Source of the DNA: Spirochaetia bacterium
Lineage (GTDB): Bacteria > Spirochaetota > Spirochaetia > Treponematales > Breznakiellaceae
Length of the DNA: 17,620 nt
Direction: 5' to 3'
Assembly: GCA_026002265.1 (NCBI GenBank)
Contig: BOBG01000036.1
Span: 1 to 17,620 of the forward strand
The notes below the pieces were generated by a model. The model worked only from the letters and a program-made list of their open reading frames with translations, had not been told where the DNA came from and did not search any database. A program made the position numbers and the translations under genes. This document shows, piece by piece, positions 13,812 through 17,620 of the stretch (position 1 is the first letter of the stretch; every line of letters begins with the position of its first letter).

Positions 13812-15296
13812 ATGGCAACAGATGTGTCAGAAGCGATTCTCCAACTGATTCAGGATCGTGGTATGTCGGAGGATCTTGCGTTCCGCACGATTGAGGAAAC
13901 GCTCTTGGCGGCCTATAAGCGCTATTTTGGGACGGCGAATAATGCAGTTGTTCGTTTTACCGAAGATAAAGAAGTTTCGCTCTTTGCACGAAAAATAATT
14001 GTTGATGGTGTGTACGATCCGGTTGCGGAAATCGATCTCGAAAATGCTCAGAAAATCAATCCGGAGTCAGAGGAAGGGGACGAGCTTCTCATCGAGGTAA
14101 ACCCCCGGGATTTTAGCCGTGATTCGGTCAAGGAAGCCAAGGTCACTGCCACCAGGTCAGTAAAGGATATTCAAAAAGATAGTCTTTATTCTGAATTTAA
14201 AAGTAAAGAAGGGGAATTGATTATCGGCTATTACCGGCGTCAACGTGATGGAAATATTTATGTTGATTTAGGAAAAGAAGTTGAAGGGAAATTTCCCAAG
14301 GAATATCAATCACCCCGGGAGGAATTCCATGTAAATGACCGGATCCGGGCCCTTATTTACGAAGTGTCGAAGGATTCATCGGGTTTGCATATTATTTTAT
14401 CCCGGTTTCACACTGATTTTGTCAAAGCTATTTTTGAGCTTGAAGTTCCGGAAATCTATGATAAAACCGTTGGAATTCATAAAATAGTCCGGAAAGCTGG
14501 ATATCGTACTAAATTGGCTGTGTATTCAAACCGGGACGATGTTGATCCGGTCGGTGCGTGCGTGGGTCAAAAAGGCGCCCGGATTCAGGCGGTTGTCAAG
14601 GAGCTTGAGGGCGAAAAAATTGATGTATTCCGGTACGATCCGGATCCGAAACGTTATATTGAGAATGCACTTTCGCCGGCCAAGATTCAAGATGTATTTA
14701 TTCTTGATGAGGGAAAGCATCAAGCTTTGGCTGTGGTTGAGGAGAATCAACTTTCTCTTGCCATCGGCAAGCAGGGACTCAATGTACAGCTCGCAAACCG
14801 TCTCGTTGATTGGAGTATCGATGTAAAAACCGAAAAACAGTTCCGGGAAATGGGTATTGTTTCTGAATCAAGCCGGGCCGCCACGGAATTGTTTAACGAT
14901 GATTACGAAGAGCAGCCGGGTGAAGAAATGTCGCGTCTTGTGGAACTGCCTGGGGCGGATCCTCATGTTGTACGTGCCTTTCTTGAGCATGATATTGATT
15001 TTATTGAGGATTTCCTTGGGCTTTCTGAGCAGGATTTAGCTGAATTTAAGGATATTACACCGGAACAGCAGCAAAAGATCCGGAATATTATTGAAGAATA
15101 TGTAGAAATTGTCGAAGAAGAGGAAGAATCTCCGGAATTAGCCGATAATGAAATTGAGGTTGAGTCAGATGAAGCGGAAGAAGTGTATGAGTGTCCGGAT
15201 TGCGGCGCCCCAATAACAGTTGATATGACCGTATGCCCTCAATGTGGAATCGGGTTAAGCTTTGAAGATGAGGACGAATCCGCGCAGCAGCTGTAA
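13812..15296 (+). CDS. nusA: Transcription termination/antitermination factor NusA with C-terminal zinc ribbon
   Basis: NusA binds RNA polymerase and controls pausing, termination and antitermination. The ATG at 13812 follows an AAGGA 8 bases upstream; the protein has 494 residues. The N-terminal polymerase-binding domain covers about 1-125. The S1 domain at about 135-200 contains GYYRRQRDGNIYVDLG. KH1 has G-Q-K-G at 252-255 and KH2 has G-K-Q-G at 319-322. A helix-hairpin-helix-like segment follows (LVELPGADPHVVRAFLEHD...EFKDITPEQQQKI), then a strongly acidic stretch and, at the end, a four-cysteine zinc ribbon: Cys461-x2-Cys464-x10-Cys475-x2-Cys478. The ribbon is not part of the standard Escherichia coli or Bacillus NusA layout. 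The infB gene begins 47 bases downstream. Confidence 0.96.
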   Translation: MATDVSEAILQLIQDRGMSEDLAFRTIEETLLAAYKRYFGTANNAVVRFTEDKEVSLFARKIIVDGVYDPVAEIDLENAQKINPESEEGDELLIEVNPRDFSRDSVKEAKVTATRSVKDIQKDSLYSEFKSKEGELIIGYYRRQRDGNIYVDLGKEVEGKFPKEYQSPREEFHVNDRIRALIYEVSKDSSGLHIILSRFHTDFVKAIFELEVPEIYDKTVGIHKIVRKAGYRTKLAVYSNRDDVDPVGACVGQKGARIQAVVKELEGEKIDVFRYDPDPKRYIENALSPAKIQDVFILDEGKHQALAVVEENQLSLAIGKQGLNVQLANRLVDWSIDVKTEKQFREMGIVSESSRAATELFNDDYEEQPGEEMSRLVELPGADPHVVRAFLEHDIDFIEDFLGLSEQDLAEFKDITPEQQQKIRNIIEEYVEIVEEEEESPELADNEIEVESDEAEEVYECPDCGAPITVDMTVCPQCGIGLSFEDEDESAQQL

Positions 15297-15343
15297 GTTG
15301 CAGACAATTTGATACATAAAGGAATATCGTTAAAAGGGAAATT

Positions 15344-17620
15344 ATGGCTGAGGAATTAGAAAATGCTCAAAAACCAAAGGCAGAACTCATCAAGCATTCA
15401 CCGAATGCACCCGAACACGCGAAGGCACCCACCGGGGAAATTCCAAAGAATGCTCCTCCAGAACGCCGGAAGGTGATTGTCGTCAAGAAAAAAACGACGG
15501 CTCCACCCGTACCGGAATCATCTACAAAAAAACCTCAGCACCGGGTTGTGGTTGCGACCCGATCCCCAGCTCCGGAAACGGAGCCTAAAATCCCTGAGCT
15601 TCCTCCCAGGGAAGCAGTTGCGGTTAAAACTCCAGAGCCACCGGTACCTCAAAGGCCGGTAGAAGGTCCTAAAAAACCGGAAGCTCCTCTCATTGAAAAG
15701 AAAAATGGGGTCACTTCTTTTGTCGGTACGCAGCGTCCGGCCGTTGTTGTCGGCAGAGTCGGCGGGCGTTCTATGGAACCTCGATTCCCGCGAGAGGAGC
15801 GGCAACCTTTTAACAACCGTCCCGGCGGGCGTCCTCCTTTTAGTCCGAACCGTCCCGGCGCTCCGACCGGTCCCCGTGAAGGCTCACCAGGACCCAATCG
15901 TCCGCCAAATTCCGGGCAACCTTTTAATAACAACCGTCCCGGCGGGCGTCCTCCTTTTAGTCCAAACCGTCCCGGCGGTCCGACCGGCCCTCGTCCCGGT
16001 GGTCCTGGAAGACCAAATGGTCCCCGTCCCGGTCCTTCCAACCAGCCTGCCACGACTGCTACTCCTGAAGGAAAGACTCCGGCTAAAAAAACCTACAAGG
16101 CAAAGAAGCCGGTGTACGTCCGGAAGGAACGAGAAAAGGAACGTACTGACAAGCTTCACTTTACCAACAAAAAAAAGACTTTCCACACGACTAACGTAAT
16201 ACCAAAGTCTATTGATATTTTGGAAGTTATTTCTATTTCTGAACTCGCCCGGAAGATGAATATCCGGGCAACTGATCTGATTCAAAAACTGATGTCCATG
16301 GGAATGATGGTCACCATCAACCAGCAGATCGATGCTGATACCGCGGCGCTTCTTGCGTCAGAGTATGGTGCAGAAGTTAAAGTCATTAGTTTGTACGATG
16401 AAACGCTTATTGAAACCGCGGCTGACATCGAAACGGATCTTCAGACTCGCCCGCCGGTGATAACGGTTATGGGCCATGTCGATCATGGCAAGACCAAACT
16501 GCTCGATGCAATCCGGAGTGCTGATGTTGTTTCCGGTGAATTCGGAGGCATTACTCAACATATTGGTGCATATACTGTTGACATGCCGCAGGGCCGGATT
16601 ACCTTTCTGGATACGCCAGGTCATGAGGCTTTTACCCGGATGCGGAGCCGGGGAGCGCAGGTCACTGATATTGTCGTTCTCGTTGTCGCGGCTGATGATG
16701 GTGTGATGCCGCAAACCATTGAAGCGATTAACCATGCCAAAGAAGCGAAGGTTCCCATCGTTGTAGCGATCAACAAAATCGATAAACCGGATGCAAATCC
16801 GGAGCGTGTCATGAATCAGTTGTCCGAGCTTGGGTTGATGCCGGAGGAATGGGGCGGACAGACGATGTTTGTGAAAATATCCGCGCTTAAAAAGCAGGGA
16901 ATCGATAACCTTATTGAGACTCTCATTTTACAATCTGAAGTTCTCGATCTCAAGGCGAGTTACAACCGGCCGGCTGATGGAAAAATTCTTGAATCCCGGA
17001 TCGATCCGGGGCGAGGAACGGTTGCCACGGTTATTGTGGAGCGGGGAACTTTGAAAGTCGGAGATTCTTTTGTGGCCGGTATTTGGCCCGGCCGGGTTCG
17101 GGCTCTTTTTAACGATAAGGGTCAAAAAGTTGATGCTGCCTCGCCGTCTATGCCGATAGAAGTCACCGGTTTGGAGGGCATTCCCAATGCGGGCGATCCG
17201 ATTCAGGTGGTCGATGACGAAAGAACTGCACGGAGCATTGCTGCAAAACGGCAGGAATTGAAGCGTTTCGAAGATGCAAAATCTTTCACAAAAATTACGC
17301 TTGATAATCTGCACGATAAAATTAGTAATGAATCCACAGCAGAACTCAAGGTGATCATCAAATCGGATGTTCAGGGTTCGGCCGAAGCGCTCCGGAGTTC
17401 GCTGGAAGCTTTGTCCACCAAAGAGGTTCGGCTCACGGTGATTCAGGCTCTGCCCGGTGCGATCAACGAAGGCGACGTAGAACTCGCGGTTGCATCGAAT
17501 GCGATTGTCATCGGTTTCAACGTGCGCCCGGTTCCCAAAGCAAAAATGCTCGCGGATCAGGAAAAAATCGAAATCCGTAAGTACAATGTCATTTTCAAGG
17601 CTGTTGACGAAATCCGGCAG
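15344..17620 (+). CDS. infB: Translation initiation factor IF-2 (3' end beyond window)
   Basis: IF-2 is the GTPase that brings initiator tRNA to the 30S subunit and promotes subunit joining. The ATG at 15344 is preceded by AAAAGGG. The frame stays open for 759 codons to the window edge; perhaps 80-130 residues are missing. The N-terminal region to about residue 250 is a low-complexity Pro/Gly/Arg/Asn-rich linker with an internal duplication. An IF2_N-type helical domain starts near residue 290 ([19 protein letters not shown]). The G domain has G-H-V-D-H-G-K-T at 377-384, G-G-I-T-Q-H-I-G (switch I), D-T-P-G-H at 423-427, N-K-I-D at 477-480 and S-A-L. Domain II has [18 protein letters not shown], and domain III has [13 protein letters not shown]. 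It is the third gene of the rimP-nusA-infB cluster; no ylxR or ribosomal L7Ae-like gene lies between nusA and infB. Confidence 0.97.
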   Translation, partial: MAEELENAQKPKAELIKHSPNAPEHAKAPTGEIPKNAPPERRKVIVVKKKTTAPPVPESSTKKPQHRVVVATRSPAPETEPKIPELPPREAVAVKTPEPPVPQRPVEGPKKPEAPLIEKKNGVTSFVGTQRPAVVVGRVGGRSMEPRFPREERQPFNNRPGGRPPFSPNRPGAPTGPREGSPGPNRPPNSGQPFNNNRPGGRPPFSPNRPGGPTGPRPGGPGRPNGPRPGPSNQPATTATPEGKTPAKKTYKAKKPVYVRKEREKERTDKLHFTNKKKTFHTTNVIPKSIDILEVISISELARKMNIRATDLIQKLMSMGMMVTINQQIDADTAALLASEYGAEVKVISLYDETLIETAADIETDLQTRPPVITVMGHVDHGKTKLLDAIRSADVVSGEFGGITQHIGAYTVDMPQGRITFLDTPGHEAFTRMRSRGAQVTDIVVLVVAADDGVMPQTIEAINHAKEAKVPIVVAINKIDKPDANPERVMNQLSELGLMPEEWGGQTMFVKISALKKQGIDNLIETLILQSEVLDLKASYNRPADGKILESRIDPGRGTVATVIVERGTLKVGDSFVAGIWPGRVRALFNDKGQKVDAASPSMPIEVTGLEGIPNAGDPIQVVDDERTARSIAAKRQELKRFEDAKSFTKITLDNLHDKISNESTAELKVIIKSDVQGSAEALRSSLEALSTKEVRLTVIQALPGAINEGDVELAVASNAIVIGFNVRPVPKAKMLADQEKIEIRKYNVIFKAVDEIRQ
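15803..15994 (+). repeat. Internal in-frame duplication in the IF-2 linker
   Basis: Two near-identical copies lie at 15803-15877 (25 codons) and 15917-15994 (26 codons). The second has one extra Asn codon and a Gly for Ala change. The encoded unit begins [13 protein letters not shown] and continues SPNRPG. The copies are 114 bases apart and still close at the DNA level, so the duplication is recent or kept alike by recombination. Confidence 0.85.

Noticed and set aside
15649..16053. Minus-strand ORF rich in Gly-Pro-Pro-like triplets, resembling a collagen-like protein
   Set aside because: It is the antisense of the Pro/Gly/Arg-rich IF-2 linker; low-complexity DNA produces long open frames. 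It has no start context of its own.

Overview
The window looks like chromosomal DNA of a spirochaete, most likely in the Treponema/Spirochaeta group. This is inferred from gene style and neighbourhood: Sec-exported orphan proteins of treponemal type, a lipoprotein pullulanase with a relaxed lipobox, a NusA with an acidic zinc-ribbon tail, and the rimP-nusA-infB order. Base composition is moderate. The tetranucleotide CCGG is conspicuously frequent in almost every gene, which suggests one genome background for most of the window. No species call can be made from sequence reading alone.

Layout, left to right. (1) 1-650: mobile-DNA debris on the minus strand. A REP-associated (RAYT/Y1, HUH) transposase gene has lost its C-terminus where another element begins; the first 29 codons of that element's IS5-like transposase run off the left edge. 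(2) 659-3307: a near-consensus promoter, a secreted orphan protein and mutL, 9 nt apart. (3) 3336-4462: a promoter, tRNA-Pro(UGG), and trpS starting one base after the tRNA's discriminator base. (4) 4531-5788: a REP-like motif, a promoter, a small exported orphan protein and a rhomboid-family protease. (5) 5931-13106: a probable carbohydrate operon with a lipoprotein pullulanase, an ABC solute-binding protein, two permeases and an M81/MlrC-type metallopeptidase. It encodes no ATP-binding subunit. (6) 13107-13301: an intergenic region with two REP-like motifs, an inverted repeat and a candidate promoter. (7) 13302-17620: rimP, nusA and infB, the last cut by the right edge.

Working together: pullulanase would debranch alpha-glucans at the cell surface, and the ABC system would import released oligosaccharides, presumably using an ATPase encoded elsewhere. 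The role of the M81 peptidase in that operon is unexplained. RimP, NusA and IF-2 form the classical ribosome maturation, transcription elongation and translation initiation operon.

The most notable signals are: the tRNA-Pro/trpS junction, where normal tRNA 3' processing would leave a nearly leaderless trpS mRNA; a dispersed GGAGGTCTG(T/A)CCCC motif in three intergenic regions together with a damaged RAYT gene; a C-terminal four-cysteine zinc ribbon on NusA; and the M81 peptidase in a sugar-type ABC operon. I found no clear new multi-gene defence or mobile system. No gap without a gene exceeds 300 bases; the longest is 486-745, which holds a REP-like motif and a promoter.
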